From JAFGCL01 sp964423835 (GTDB taxonomy: Bacteria > Chloroflexota > Dehalococcoidia > UBA2247 > RBG-13-53-26), in assembly GCA_964423835.1 (NCBI GenBank), contig CAYRGJ010000002.1, positions 62,001 through 126,000 on the forward strand: a stretch of 64,000 bases of DNA. Direction: 5' to 3'. Shown here in pieces: positions 35,692 to 43,272 of the stretch (position 1 is the first letter of the stretch; each line of letters starts with the position of its first letter). A model generated the notes under the pieces. It had not been told where the DNA came from, made no database searches, and saw only the letters and a list, made by a program, of their open reading frames with translations. Made by a program: the position numbers and the translations under genes.

Positions 35692-35826
35692 CAGCAAGCA
35701 GGCTAGTGCAGAATGTTAGCTGTTATTGGCCTGAAGACGCCGTGGAATTTGGCATTTGGACGGCCATGTGAGGAGGCTCTGCCAAGCAAGGGTGGGGGGG
35801 CAACCTTGCTCCTAGCCTGCTTGCTG
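35692..35826. repeat. 135-bp element with 15-bp terminal inverted repeats
   Basis: The 421-bp stretch 35675-36095 has no convincing gene. It contains a perfect 15-bp inverted repeat, CAGCAAGCAGGCTAG at 35692-35706 and its complement at 35812-35826. Inside are further pairings: GCAGA with TCTGC, GCCGT with ACGGC, and AGCAAGG (35785-35791) with CCTTGCT (35804-35810). This could be a structured RNA with a long closing stem, or a miniature transposable-element remnant. No target-site duplication is visible. Confidence 0.55.
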
Positions 35827-36042
35827 ATACACTCTTCAAACATCTTAAATCGCCTTACGGATACCTGGCGCTGAAGCCCGGCCTCGCCATCACGACCAGG
35901 CCGCCGCACCGCAGCACCTTCTACAGGCGGCCGCGCGGCCTCATGAAGTCCGCCAGCCGGCTGCTCTTACGCTTCATCTATCGGCTTCGTCATATCGGCT
36001 TGATCATTTCGTCATTGCCACGGGGCCCCTGCTCACGGCGCT

Positions 36043-36062
36043 GCGGGATGGGCGCATCCCGC
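36043..36062 (-). terminator. Possible terminator hairpin after the ftsZ array
   Basis: GCGGGATG and CATCCCGC form a perfect eight-base stem with a four-base loop, about 35 bp beyond the last micro-ORF of the array. No T-tract follows on the minus strand, so the call is tentative. Confidence 0.4.
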
Positions 36063-36095
36063 GCGGCAGGTCCCCCGGCCGGTCCGGCGCGCGGC

Positions 36096-36185
36096 CTAGA
36101 GCCGCACCCTCACGATGTCAATAGCGATCATGCACATCAACACCATTACCAGACCCCACACCATCACATCAGTTCTGCTCGGCAT
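36096..36185 (-). CDS. 29-residue single-helix membrane micro-protein
   Basis: A 29-codon frame starts with ATG at 36185, directly after a GGGAGGGG ribosome site, and ends with TAG at 36096. The product is almost wholly one hydrophobic helix (VMVWGLVMVLMCMIAIDIV) between a short polar N-terminus and a basic end, RVRL. It is the last frame of the ftsZ/small-membrane-protein array, 78 bp after the preceding gene. The good ribosome site and the coherent helix argue for a real gene, but the length makes it unproven. Confidence 0.6.
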   Translation of the reverse strand: MPSRTDVMVWGLVMVLMCMIAIDIVRVRL

Positions 36186-36263
36186 TTCCCCTCCCATCTT
36201 CATCCCGTTTCCCTCAAAACGGGCTCTTCCTGTTGCCCCGCAACAGGTGCCATTCTGTTCTGT

Positions 36264-36458
36264 CTACGTTCGGCGGGTCCAGAACTCGGCCTTGGCCAAC
36301 GCCAGGTAGGCGGCGTTCGCCAGAAGCAGAATGCCCAGCAGGAAAGGGAAGATCTTGGCGTTGGGGGACGAGAATACGACCCAGGAGCTGATGCCTGACA
36401 TCGAGAAGAACAGGATCAGACCTGACATCATGTTCATCCACGACAACATCTGTGACAT
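36264..36458 (-). CDS. Two-helix small membrane protein D of the ftsZ array
   Basis: The 64-residue protein has two membrane helices, residues about 5-29 and 36-55, with a short AKIFPF turn between them and a basic C-terminus. It is clearly paralogous to the protein at 39530-39727: both share ILFFSMSGI, WVV, AKIFPF, LG, LL-NA-Y and LAK-E at the same positions. A GGAGG site precedes the ATG by seven bases. It follows the ftsZ copy at 36520. A membrane partner or anchor for FtsZ is an inference. Confidence 0.8.
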   Translation of the reverse strand: MSQMLSWMNMMSGLILFFSMSGISSWVVFSSPNAKIFPFLLGILLLANAAYLALAKAEFWTRRT

Positions 36459-36519
36459 CTTCCAACCTCCCTTTCCTGCTATTTCAACCGCGAGCTGTCC
36501 GCTCCTGCTCCTCCGGGTG

Positions 36520-37641
36520 TCACTGCTGGAAGAGCCGGGTGGCGTAAGCCATGGACAGCCTGGTCAGTTTGCCCTGCTGCTGTCCCTTACCCTGCTGGCC
36601 CTTGCCCTGCTGGACCGGAGACCTGGCAGCCCTCAACTGGGAGAACCAGGCGCTGTCGGCGCTCGGCTCGATGCCGGTGGCCACCAGGTTGATCTTGCAC
36701 TTCCCGGTCATCTCCGGCCGAGGCAGGTTCATACCGAAGAAGATCAATGCATGGGGGTCAACGCTCTTGGAGATGAGGCTGGCTGCCTTCTCCACCGAGC
36801 CCAGGGTCAGGTCGGGCCCGCCGGTGAAGCAGAACAGGACCCCCTTGGCGCCGGTCACATGGGTCTCCAGCAGCGGCTCGAAGACTACTTCCTGGGCGGC
36901 ATGCTCGGCCCCGTTCGGACCCTCTCCGCGGCCCGTGGCCATCAGGGAGATGCCCGGTATGCTCATTACCCTCTTCACGTCCGCCATATCTACGTTAATC
37001 TCGCCGGGTACGTTGATCAGCTCAGAGATGGCGGTGATGCCCTCGGACACCACGCCGTCCGCGGCGGCGAAGGCCTTCGAAATGGGCACGTCATGGTCCC
37101 CCAGGCGAAGGAGGTGGTCGTTGGGAACAATGATGGTGGAGTTCACCTTGTCCATCAGCGTCCTCAAACCGTTGAAGGCCACGTCGGCCCTCCTGGTGCC
37201 CTCGAAGGTGAAGGGGGTGGTCACCACCGCGATGACCAGGGCCCCGCTCTCCCGGGCGATCTCGGCCACCACCGGAGCCGAACCAGTCCCGGTGCCTCCG
37301 CCCATGCCCGCCGTGATGAATATCAGGTCAGCCCCCCGGCAGGCCTTCTGCAGCGCCATCTTGTTCTCCCTGGCAGCCGCTTCGCCTACGCGGGCGTCAC
37401 CACCGGCCCCGAATCCCTGGGTCAGATGCGAGCCGATCTGTATGGACTGACAGCGCTGGATCAGTTCCAGGGATTTGACGTCGGTGTTCATCACGACATA
37501 GTCCAGGCCGCTGATGTTGCAGAACTGCATCATGCGCCGGACCGTGTTGCAGCCACCGCCGCCCACTCCGATGACCTTGATGTGCGCGATTACCTTGCGG
37601 GAGTCGCCTCCCCTGTTATTGCCGAATGTCCCCTCTATCAT
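36520..37641 (-). CDS. ftsZ: FtsZ paralogue 1 (distal copy)
   Basis: FtsZ is the tubulin-like GTPase that forms the division ring. This 373-residue copy has the nucleotide-binding IGVGGGGCNTVRRM near residue 25, the tubulin signature GGGTGTGS near 114-121, and the T7 synergy loop NVDMADV near 216-222, so it should bind and hydrolyse GTP in polymers. After residue about 335 a Gln/Lys/Gly-rich linker (GKGQQGKGQQQGK) leads to LTRLSMAYATRLFQQ. The usual FtsA/ZipA-binding peptide is not seen. ATG 37641 has GGAGG eight bases upstream; TTG 37647 is less likely. Confidence 0.93.
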   Translation of the reverse strand: MIEGTFGNNRGGDSRKVIAHIKVIGVGGGGCNTVRRMMQFCNISGLDYVVMNTDVKSLELIQRCQSIQIGSHLTQGFGAGGDARVGEAAARENKMALQKACRGADLIFITAGMGGGTGTGSAPVVAEIARESGALVIAVVTTPFTFEGTRRADVAFNGLRTLMDKVNSTIIVPNDHLLRLGDHDVPISKAFAAADGVVSEGITAISELINVPGEINVDMADVKRVMSIPGISLMATGRGEGPNGAEHAAQEVVFEPLLETHVTGAKGVLFCFTGGPDLTLGSVEKAASLISKSVDPHALIFFGMNLPRPEMTGKCKINLVATGIEPSADSAWFSQLRAARSPVQQGKGQQGKGQQQGKLTRLSMAYATRLFQQ

Positions 37642-37656
37642 TCTCAACCCCTCCTC

Positions 37657-37743
37657 TCACAGATTTTTCGTCTTCAGGCCCCTCATGTCCTCTTCAGGAG
37701 TTGGCTTGAGGCTGGCGTGAGGCAGGATGGCCCTGGTCCTCAT
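37657..37743 (-). CDS. 28-residue micro-ORF between small protein C and ftsZ-1
   Basis: ATG 37743 follows AGGAG at a five-base distance and the frame ends at 37657, 15 bases before the distal ftsZ start. The product is polar and basic, MRTRAILPHASLKPTPEED followed by MRGLKTKNL. It may be a translated leader peptide coupling the distal ftsZ, or a chance frame. Composition alone does not decide this. Confidence 0.35.
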   Translation of the reverse strand: MRTRAILPHASLKPTPEEDMRGLKTKNL

Positions 37744-37775
37744 GCCAACTCCTGTGCCAAATTCACTGTGCGCGG

Positions 37776-37994
37776 TCAGCTCCTGCCACCCCGCGACTGT
37801 CCCATCATTACCAGGTAGACCGAGCTGAGGATGGCCAGCACGCCACCCGCGCAGACCACTACCTTGGCCGGGATGGTGTCGAACTGGTTCCAGTCGGCGA
37901 TGCTCGTGAGCAGACGGCTGAATACGCCCGACAGGATCAGCGATAGAAGGCAGAAACCCGCCACGACGTTCAACCAACCAATGACTCGTGTCAT
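37776..37994 (-). CDS. Two-helix small membrane protein C of the ftsZ array
   Basis: The 72-residue protein has two hydrophobic helices (residues about 5-30 and 43-65) joined by a longer loop, SIADWNQFDTIPAK, and a basic end GQSRGGRS. It shares with its neighbours the N-terminal pattern of a near-initial Asn (WLNVVAG), a Ser-containing helix end and the second-helix position, but is more divergent. AGGAGG lies eight bases before the ATG. It starts 34 bp after the middle ftsZ. Confidence 0.75.
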   Translation of the reverse strand: MTRVIGWLNVVAGFCLLSLILSGVFSRLLTSIADWNQFDTIPAKVVVCAGGVLAILSSVYLVMMGQSRGGRS

Positions 37995-38028
37995 TCGCCG
38001 CTACCTCCTCTCGATTCTGGTCCCTGCC

Positions 38029-39168
38029 CTAGTACCGGTTGCGATTCCCGCCCGAGGCGTCGTTGAGGCTCCTGCCCAGCCGGGAAAGCCATCCCCTGGC
38101 CGATGAAGCTGCCGACTGTGCGGTCGATCCCTGGACCGAAGCCAGGTACCCGGATCCCGTCCCCGTCGTGGCGTAGGCCTGGTTGGCAGTCCTTATGCCG
38201 GTGGCGATGAGGGTAACCTTGGCCTTGCCTCGAAGCTCCTCGCTCAGGGTGGCCAGTCCGAACTTGAAGTGGCACTGGGGGTCGCACTCGCGGGCGACCA
38301 GGGTGCCAGCCTCATTGACCTCGGTGAGGGTCAGGTCGGGACCGCCGGAGAAGCTGACCAGGAGGCCCTTGGCCCCGGTCATCTTCACATCCACCAGGGG
38401 GTTGCTCATGGCCTGCTCCGTGGCGTCCATGGCCGGATGCGAGCCCTGGCCCTGGCCGATGGCCATGATAGTCACGCCGGGGATGCCCATGACCCTCTTC
38501 ACGTCAGCCATGTCCACATTAATCTCTCCGGGGATGTTGACCAGCTGGGATACGCTGACAATGCCTTCGGCCACCACGTCGTCGGCCATCTTGAAGGCCT
38601 CGCTGATGTTGGTGTTGTGCTCGGCATACTGCAGGAGCTTGTCGTTGTGGATGATTATCAGGTTGTCCACCACGGTCCGCAGCAGCCCGAGACCGCCGTA
38701 CGCCACCTCCGTCCGCTTCTTGCCCTCGAAGGAGAAGGGCGTGGTCACCACCGCGATCACCATGGCTCCTGCCTCCTTGGCGATCTTGGCCACCACGGGG
38801 GAAGCGCCGGTGCCCGTGCCACCGCCCATGCCCACCGCGATGAAGACCATCTCGGCATCCTTGACCGCCCTCTTCAGCAGGAACTCGCCTTCCTCGGCGG
38901 CCCGGCTGCCGACCCGGGGATCGCCACCCGCCCCGAAGCCGTGGGTCATGTGTTCGCCGATTTGCACCGACAGCGCACCTTGAATCAGGTCGAGAGACTT
39001 GACGTCAGTATTGGCAGCGACGTATTCCACGCCCGGTATCTGACGGGCTCGCATCATGCGTCGAACTGTATTGCATCCGCCGCCCCCCACGCCGATAACC
39101 TTGATCATGGCGGGCGCCTTGCCTCGATCCGAGGCCCTGAAGTATCCATCCCGCATGGGTTCAATCAT
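38029..39168 (-). CDS. ftsZ: FtsZ paralogue 2 (middle copy)
   Basis: This 379-residue FtsZ has IKVIGVGGGGCNTVRRM near residue 25, GGGTGTGAS near 114 and the T7 loop NVDMADVKRVM near 215. It is closer to the distal copy than to the first one in the N-terminal region (MRDG-type leader, GCNTVRRMM). The C-terminal tail is Ser/Thr/Gly-rich and ends GWLSRLGRSLNDASGGNRNRY, a possible short amphipathic helix and not the common conserved peptide. ATG 39168 is placed nine bases after AGGAGG; GTG 39177 would abut that site. Confidence 0.93.
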   Translation of the reverse strand: MIEPMRDGYFRASDRGKAPAMIKVIGVGGGGCNTVRRMMRARQIPGVEYVAANTDVKSLDLIQGALSVQIGEHMTHGFGAGGDPRVGSRAAEEGEFLLKRAVKDAEMVFIAVGMGGGTGTGASPVVAKIAKEAGAMVIAVVTTPFSFEGKKRTEVAYGGLGLLRTVVDNLIIIHNDKLLQYAEHNTNISEAFKMADDVVAEGIVSVSQLVNIPGEINVDMADVKRVMGIPGVTIMAIGQGQGSHPAMDATEQAMSNPLVDVKMTGAKGLLVSFSGGPDLTLTEVNEAGTLVARECDPQCHFKFGLATLSEELRGKAKVTLIATGIRTANQAYATTGTGSGYLASVQGSTAQSAASSARGWLSRLGRSLNDASGGNRNRY

Positions 39169-39244
39169 TAAGCTCACCCTCCTTTCGTTTTCTCCATCTT
39201 CTCTTCACCTTGTCTCTGTGACGGGCTCGGGCCGCGGGGCCAGG

Positions 39245-39448
39245 CTATACCCCCCTTCCCCGCCGCACGCCTGTCTCCTCGTCCTTGAAGGCCAGGATGA
39301 TCCCGTTGCCGACCAGGAGCATGGACAGGAGGAATACTATGGTCTTGGAGGCAGTGTTCTCAAACCAGGTCCAGCCGGCAATGTCCGAGAGCGCGAACAT
39401 GAGCAGTGCGCCTATCGTCAGATTGGCCAGGCTCAGCATGCGTGCCAT
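39245..39448 (-). CDS. Two-helix small membrane protein B of the ftsZ array
   Basis: The 67-residue protein has helices at about 5-28 and 35-52 with a W-containing loop (AGWTWFENTAS), then an acidic-to-basic tail KDEETGVRRGRGV. The start is ATG 39448, seven bases after GGAGG; the frame is open upstream but without such a site. It belongs to the same small-protein set as A, C and D by size, topology and partial motif (LANLTIGALLMFALSDIAGW). Confidence 0.75.
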   Translation of the reverse strand: MARMLSLANLTIGALLMFALSDIAGWTWFENTASKTIVFLLSMLLVGNGIILAFKDEETGVRRGRGV

Positions 39449-39529
39449 ATGCAGGCCTCCTTCACGTGGTACCTGATGCCCAGCGGCCAACGCGGCCGGT
39501 CCTCGAGTCCGCGGGCATCGGTCCGGATT

Positions 39530-39727
39530 TCAGGCACCGCGATGCGCTCCGATCTCGTACTTGGCCAGGCCCATGTACACGGCATTGACCAGCAGGACCA
39601 TGCCCAGGATGAAGGGGAATATCTTGGCCTGCCCCGAGACGTATACGACCCAGTTGGTTATGCCGGACATGGAGAAGAAGAGTATGAAGGCGGCCACCGC
39701 GTTCATAATCGTCAAGAACACTGACAT
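39530..39727 (-). CDS. Two-helix small membrane protein A of the ftsZ array
   Basis: The 65-residue protein has a first helix through FILFFSMSGITNWVVYV and a second through IFPFILGMVLLVNAVYMGLA, and ends with a basic EIGAHRGA. It is a clear paralogue of protein D (36264-36458). It follows the first ftsZ by 52 bp, just as D follows the last, which suggests duplication of an ftsZ/small-protein module. Confidence 0.8.
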   Translation of the reverse strand: MSVFLTIMNAVAAFILFFSMSGITNWVVYVSGQAKIFPFILGMVLLVNAVYMGLAKYEIGAHRGA

Positions 39728-39779
39728 TTGTTTCTTTCACTCCCCTTTCGCCAGACTACGCTGGCCAGCGCTCCTGCGA

Positions 39780-40814
39780 TTACCAGGGCGATCTTCTGCC
39801 GCTGAAGAAGGTCTTAACGTCCTCTTTGAGCTCGGACATCCAGTTGGTGGGCAACGGAGGGTTGATGCCAGTGGCCAGAAGGGTGACCTTCACCACGTTC
39901 CTCATCTCTTCGGAGGGGGAAGACATGCCGAAGAACATGAGGGCGCTGGGATCCACTTCCCTGGCGATCAGGTTGGCGGCATCATTGACCTCGCCCAGGG
40001 TCAGGTCGGGCCCTCCGGCGAAGTTGAACAGGACTCCGCGGGCGCCGGAGACTGCGATGTCCAGCAACGGGTTCATAATGGCCATCTCGGCCGCTTCCTG
40101 TGCCGGGTAGCGCGAATTGGTGTCCGCCCGGCCGATGGCCATGAGCGCCCCGCCGGGGATGCCCATAACCGCCTTCACGTCAGCAAGGTCGACGTTAATC
40201 TCTCCGGGGACGTTGACCAGGTTGGACACGGCCATGATCCCCTCGGAGATGGCTTCGTCGGCCACACCGAAAGCGTGCTGGGTCGGGGTACGAGAGTCCG
40301 TGTACTGAAGGAGTCTGTCGTTGTGGATGATGATCAGGTTGTCGACCTCGCCTCTCAGCCGGCGAATGCCGCCCAGGGCCAGCTGGAAGCGCTTCTTGCC
40401 CTCGAAGGCGAACGGAGTGGTCACGATGCCCACCACCAGCGCGTGGCTCTCCTTCGCGATCTGGGCCACGACCGGGGCCGCCCCGGTGCCGGTCCCGCCG
40501 CCCATGCCGGCGGTGATGAAGACGAGCTCGGCGTCCTTGAGGGCCCTCTTCAACAGGAAGCGGCCTTCCTCCGCAGCCCGCTCACCCACCCTGGCATCTC
40601 CGCCGGCGCCGAAGCCGCGGGTCAGGTGCTCACCGATTTGCACTGACAGGATCTCTCCCGGGACCGAGTCAAGGGACTTGATGTCCGTATTGCACACGAT
40701 ATACTGGCAACCCGGTGTTGGCTTCTTGAGCATGCGCTTGACGGCGTTACACCCGCCGCCACCGACCCCAATTACTTTGAGCGGCGCAGGGACCCTTTGA
40801 TCGGCATGATCCAC
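39780..40814 (-). CDS. ftsZ: FtsZ paralogue 3 (promoter-proximal copy)
   Basis: This 344-residue copy is the first gene of the array and the most compact. It has LKVIGVGGGGCNAVKRML near residue 13, GGGTGTGAAP near 105 and the T7 loop NVDLADVKAVM near 208. Instead of a linker and conserved C-terminal peptide it ends soon after the globular domain with NWMSELKEDVKTFFSGRRSPW, which could form an amphipathic helix. The differences from the other two copies are spread over the protein, so the duplication is old and all three seem maintained by selection. Confidence 0.93.
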   Translation of the reverse strand: MDHADQRVPAPLKVIGVGGGGCNAVKRMLKKPTPGCQYIVCNTDIKSLDSVPGEILSVQIGEHLTRGFGAGGDARVGERAAEEGRFLLKRALKDAELVFITAGMGGGTGTGAAPVVAQIAKESHALVVGIVTTPFAFEGKKRFQLALGGIRRLRGEVDNLIIIHNDRLLQYTDSRTPTQHAFGVADEAISEGIMAVSNLVNVPGEINVDLADVKAVMGIPGGALMAIGRADTNSRYPAQEAAEMAIMNPLLDIAVSGARGVLFNFAGGPDLTLGEVNDAANLIAREVDPSALMFFGMSSPSEEMRNVVKVTLLATGINPPLPTNWMSELKEDVKTFFSGRRSPW

Positions 40815-40912
40815 TTCTCTTCTCCTCCTTCTCTTCTTTCGTTCACCCGGAGCTCATCCCCTCCCACAAACGCAGCCTCAGCGCCCAGGGCCAGGTTCGG
40901 AGAGTCGCGCAC

Positions 40913-40942
40913 ATTCTACGACCCGTTTTGAACCTTTGTCAA
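40913..40942 (-). promoter_or_regulatory. Sigma70 promoter of the ftsZ array
   Basis: On the minus strand TTGACA (40937-40942) and TAGAAT (40913-40918) are 18 bp apart, about 100 bp before the first ftsZ. No comparable promoter was seen between the array genes, so one transcript is likely. The 339-bp intergenic region 40815-41153 holds this and the divergent promoter below. Confidence 0.8.
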
Positions 40943-41086
40943 TAGGCGCGCGCACATGAAATAGAAGAAATGACGAGGGGGGTAGTTGAACGTGATATAA
41001 ATGTGATATTCCACCCCCATATTTCAGATCATGTCATTACACCTTTGGTTTCAGTACATACATCCATTTCTCTGTACTCCCTCCTC

Positions 41087-41116
41087 TTGACATTTCATTT
41101 CGGCCGGTGCTATAAT
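41087..41116 (+). promoter_or_regulatory. Sigma70 promoter of the DUF5343-like gene
   Basis: TTGACA (41087-41092) and TATAAT (41111-41116) are both consensus with an 18-bp spacer, 38 bp before ATG 41154. Confidence 0.85.
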
Positions 41117-41153
41117 CCCGAAAATCGAATTGCAGGATGGAGGGAAGCTGAAG

Positions 41154-41936
41154 ATGGCTGCCAAAGAGGCGGGGCGGGTATTCAGACCGCCCTATGTGAC
41201 CTACGCCACCTGGGCCAGGGTTCTGGAGGACGTCAGGGAGCGCCGGCCGACCCGAATGGACCCCAGCTACTATCGCGAGCTGGGGCTCTCCGACAGCACG
41301 GGGGTGACGGTGAAGGCGGCGCTATCCTTCCTCGGGCTGGTGGACGAGGACGTCATCCCGAGGCAGCAGCTGCTGGACCTGGTCTCATCGGAGGGTGATG
41401 AGCGGCAGCGCCTCACCAGGCAGATGGTGCAGGAGTCCTACGCCCCCATCGTAGGCGGCATCGATCTGGAACGGGCCACCATGGGGCACCTCATAAAGGC
41501 CTTCGCTGATGCCGGTGCCAGGGGCAACGTGGGCCAGAAGTGCGTGACCTTCTTCCTGGCCCTGGCCAAGGACGCCGGCCTGACCCTCTCGCCAGGCCTG
41601 GCCAGAGGGTCCCGGGTGGGCCTGCCGCACCGGCGCGAGGTGGTCCCGGCGGGAGGCAACCGCGGCGCCCCTGCCGCGTCGCGTGGCCGGTCGCCTCGGC
41701 GCGGGGGGCCGGCGGCTGCCAGCCATCTGGCGGCCAAGCTGCCCCCATTCGATCCGGAGTGGTCGCGGGAGGTCAGGGAGCAGTGGCTGGCCCATCACCT
41801 GGCCCTCCAGGCCACCGCCAGCTGGATGGACAAGTTCCCCTCCCTGAAGGATGAGTGGTCGGACGAGTTCAAGGTCAAGTGGCTCGAGTCCTGGAAGGAG
41901 ATCCTCAACAAGAACCTGCCACCGCCGGCCGTGTAG
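41154..41936 (+). CDS. DUF5343-like protein
   Basis: The 260-residue protein begins with a domain I associate with DUF5343: PPYVTYATWARVLEDVRERRPTR is followed by a helical region with ALSFLGLVDED and ATMGHLIKAFADAG. A proline/arginine-rich linker (residues about 155-195) precedes a C-terminal helical segment rich in Trp and Lys (WLESWKEIL). Members often occur near defence genes, but no such genes are visible here. ATG 41154 follows GGAGGG; TTG 41130 in frame lies too close to the promoter start point to be preferred. Confidence 0.65.
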   Translation: MAAKEAGRVFRPPYVTYATWARVLEDVRERRPTRMDPSYYRELGLSDSTGVTVKAALSFLGLVDEDVIPRQQLLDLVSSEGDERQRLTRQMVQESYAPIVGGIDLERATMGHLIKAFADAGARGNVGQKCVTFFLALAKDAGLTLSPGLARGSRVGLPHRREVVPAGGNRGAPAASRGRSPRRGGPAAASHLAAKLPPFDPEWSREVREQWLAHHLALQATASWMDKFPSLKDEWSDEFKVKWLESWKEILNKNLPPPAV

Positions 41937-41939
41937 CCG

Positions 41940-43208
41940 CTACGCCGGGGCTCCCTGGAGCGAGAAGGGGCTGGTCCGGTCGATCCTGACCCCCGCCAGC
42001 TGGCCCGTCAGGCTGCCTTCGGCGGAGAAGAACACCAGCTTGTCCTCCGGCGTCCGCCCCCACCACTTCCCCTTCTTCCGCCCCTCCACCAGCACGGTTA
42101 CGGTCCGCCCCTGGTAGGCGCCGTTGATCTCGGCGGCGATGCCATTCTGCAGGGCCTCGGCCCGGGAGCGGCGGGCCTCCTTGACCTCCGCCGGGACGTC
42201 GTCGGGCATCAGCCTGGCAGCGGCCGTGCCCGGCCGGGGGGAGTAGGCAGCGATGTGCACCTGGTCAAAACGGGCCCGGCGCAGTACCTCCAGGGTGCCG
42301 CCGAACTGCGCCTCGGTTTCGCCCGGGAAGCCCACTATGACATCGGTGCTGAGGGCCACCCCGGGGACCTGGCGGCGGATGTCCGCCAGCAGCCCCAGAT
42401 AGTCGGCCACCGTGTAGCCCCTCTTCATCGCCTTCAGGATGGCATCGTCTCCCGCCTGGATGGGCAGGTTCACGTGGCGGCAGACCTTGTCTAACCGGGC
42501 GATGGCGCCGATGAGCTTCTGGCTCATGTGGGCGGGATGGCTGGTCAGAAAGCGGACGCGCCACAGGCCCTGGATGCCGGCCACCTGCTCCAGCAGGCCG
42601 GCCAGGTCGGCCCGGGAGGGAAGGTCCTCACCATATGCGTCCACGATCTGGCCCAGGAGGACTACTTCCCGGGCACCGCGGTCCGCCAGGGCCCCCGCCT
42701 CTGCGCAAATCTCGTCCGGCGGCCGGCTGTGGGCCCGGCCGCGCCGGAAGGGCACAATACAGTACGAGCAGAAGCTGTCGCAGCCCTGCATTACCGGGAC
42801 GTACGCGCTGACCGGGACCTCCCGGGGAAGCAGGGGGCCGGCCACAGCCAGGCCCGGCAGGCCGTGCTCCTCGCCCCACCGGGACAGAGTGCCCCAGTGC
42901 TGGGGGCGGAAGAAGAGGTCCACCCATGGGAAGCGGTCTCGGAGGATGTCCGTCCGGGAATCCACCAGGCACCCGGTCAGGGCGATGCGGACACCAGGGC
43001 GGGACCGCTTGAGGCTCTGGAGCGACCTCAGCTTGTTCACCACCCGCATCTCGGCGTGCTCCCGGACCACGCAGCTGTTCAGCACGATCAGGTCGGCCTC
43101 AGCGGCGGCCGCAGCGGTGAGCCCGGCCTGCTGGAGGCAGGCGGCGATGAAGCCGGAATCGGCCTTGTTCATCTGACAGCCGACGGTCCAGATGTGAAAG
43201 CGCTTCAT
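41940..43208 (-). CDS. miaB: tRNA-2-methylthio-N6-dimethylallyladenosine synthase
   Basis: MiaB is a radical-SAM enzyme that adds a methylthio group to A37 of tRNAs reading UNN codons. The 422-residue protein has the UPF0004 domain (MKRFHIWTVGCQMNKADSG, then Cys at NSCVVREHAE and GCLVDSR), the radical-SAM motif CDSFCSYCIVPFRRGR near residues 157-172 and a C-terminal TRAM domain (YQGRTVTVLVEGRKKGKWWG). The frame is open upstream to 43340, but that part runs into tRNA-Ser. ATG 43208 gives the standard N-terminus. Confidence 0.93.
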   Translation of the reverse strand: MKRFHIWTVGCQMNKADSGFIAACLQQAGLTAAAAAEADLIVLNSCVVREHAEMRVVNKLRSLQSLKRSRPGVRIALTGCLVDSRTDILRDRFPWVDLFFRPQHWGTLSRWGEEHGLPGLAVAGPLLPREVPVSAYVPVMQGCDSFCSYCIVPFRRGRAHSRPPDEICAEAGALADRGAREVVLLGQIVDAYGEDLPSRADLAGLLEQVAGIQGLWRVRFLTSHPAHMSQKLIGAIARLDKVCRHVNLPIQAGDDAILKAMKRGYTVADYLGLLADIRRQVPGVALSTDVIVGFPGETEAQFGGTLEVLRRARFDQVHIAAYSPRPGTAAARLMPDDVPAEVKEARRSRAEALQNGIAAEINGAYQGRTVTVLVEGRKKGKWWGRTPEDKLVFFSAEGSLTGQLAGVRIDRTSPFSLQGAPA

Positions 43209-43272
43209 GGCTGTTCCGGCCGGTGGCGCGTGCGGCCAACCGGGACTCGAGGCGGGTAGAGACGGTGCTGGC

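Noticed and set aside
35703..35909. 68-codon minus-strand frame in the non-coding region
   Set aside because: No ribosome site, unlikely composition and overlap with the inverted-repeat element.
35675..36095. SRP RNA, tmRNA, RNase P RNA or cobalamin riboswitch in the largest gap
   Set aside because: I looked for the conserved short motifs of these RNAs and found none; only the generic inverted-repeat structure is supported.
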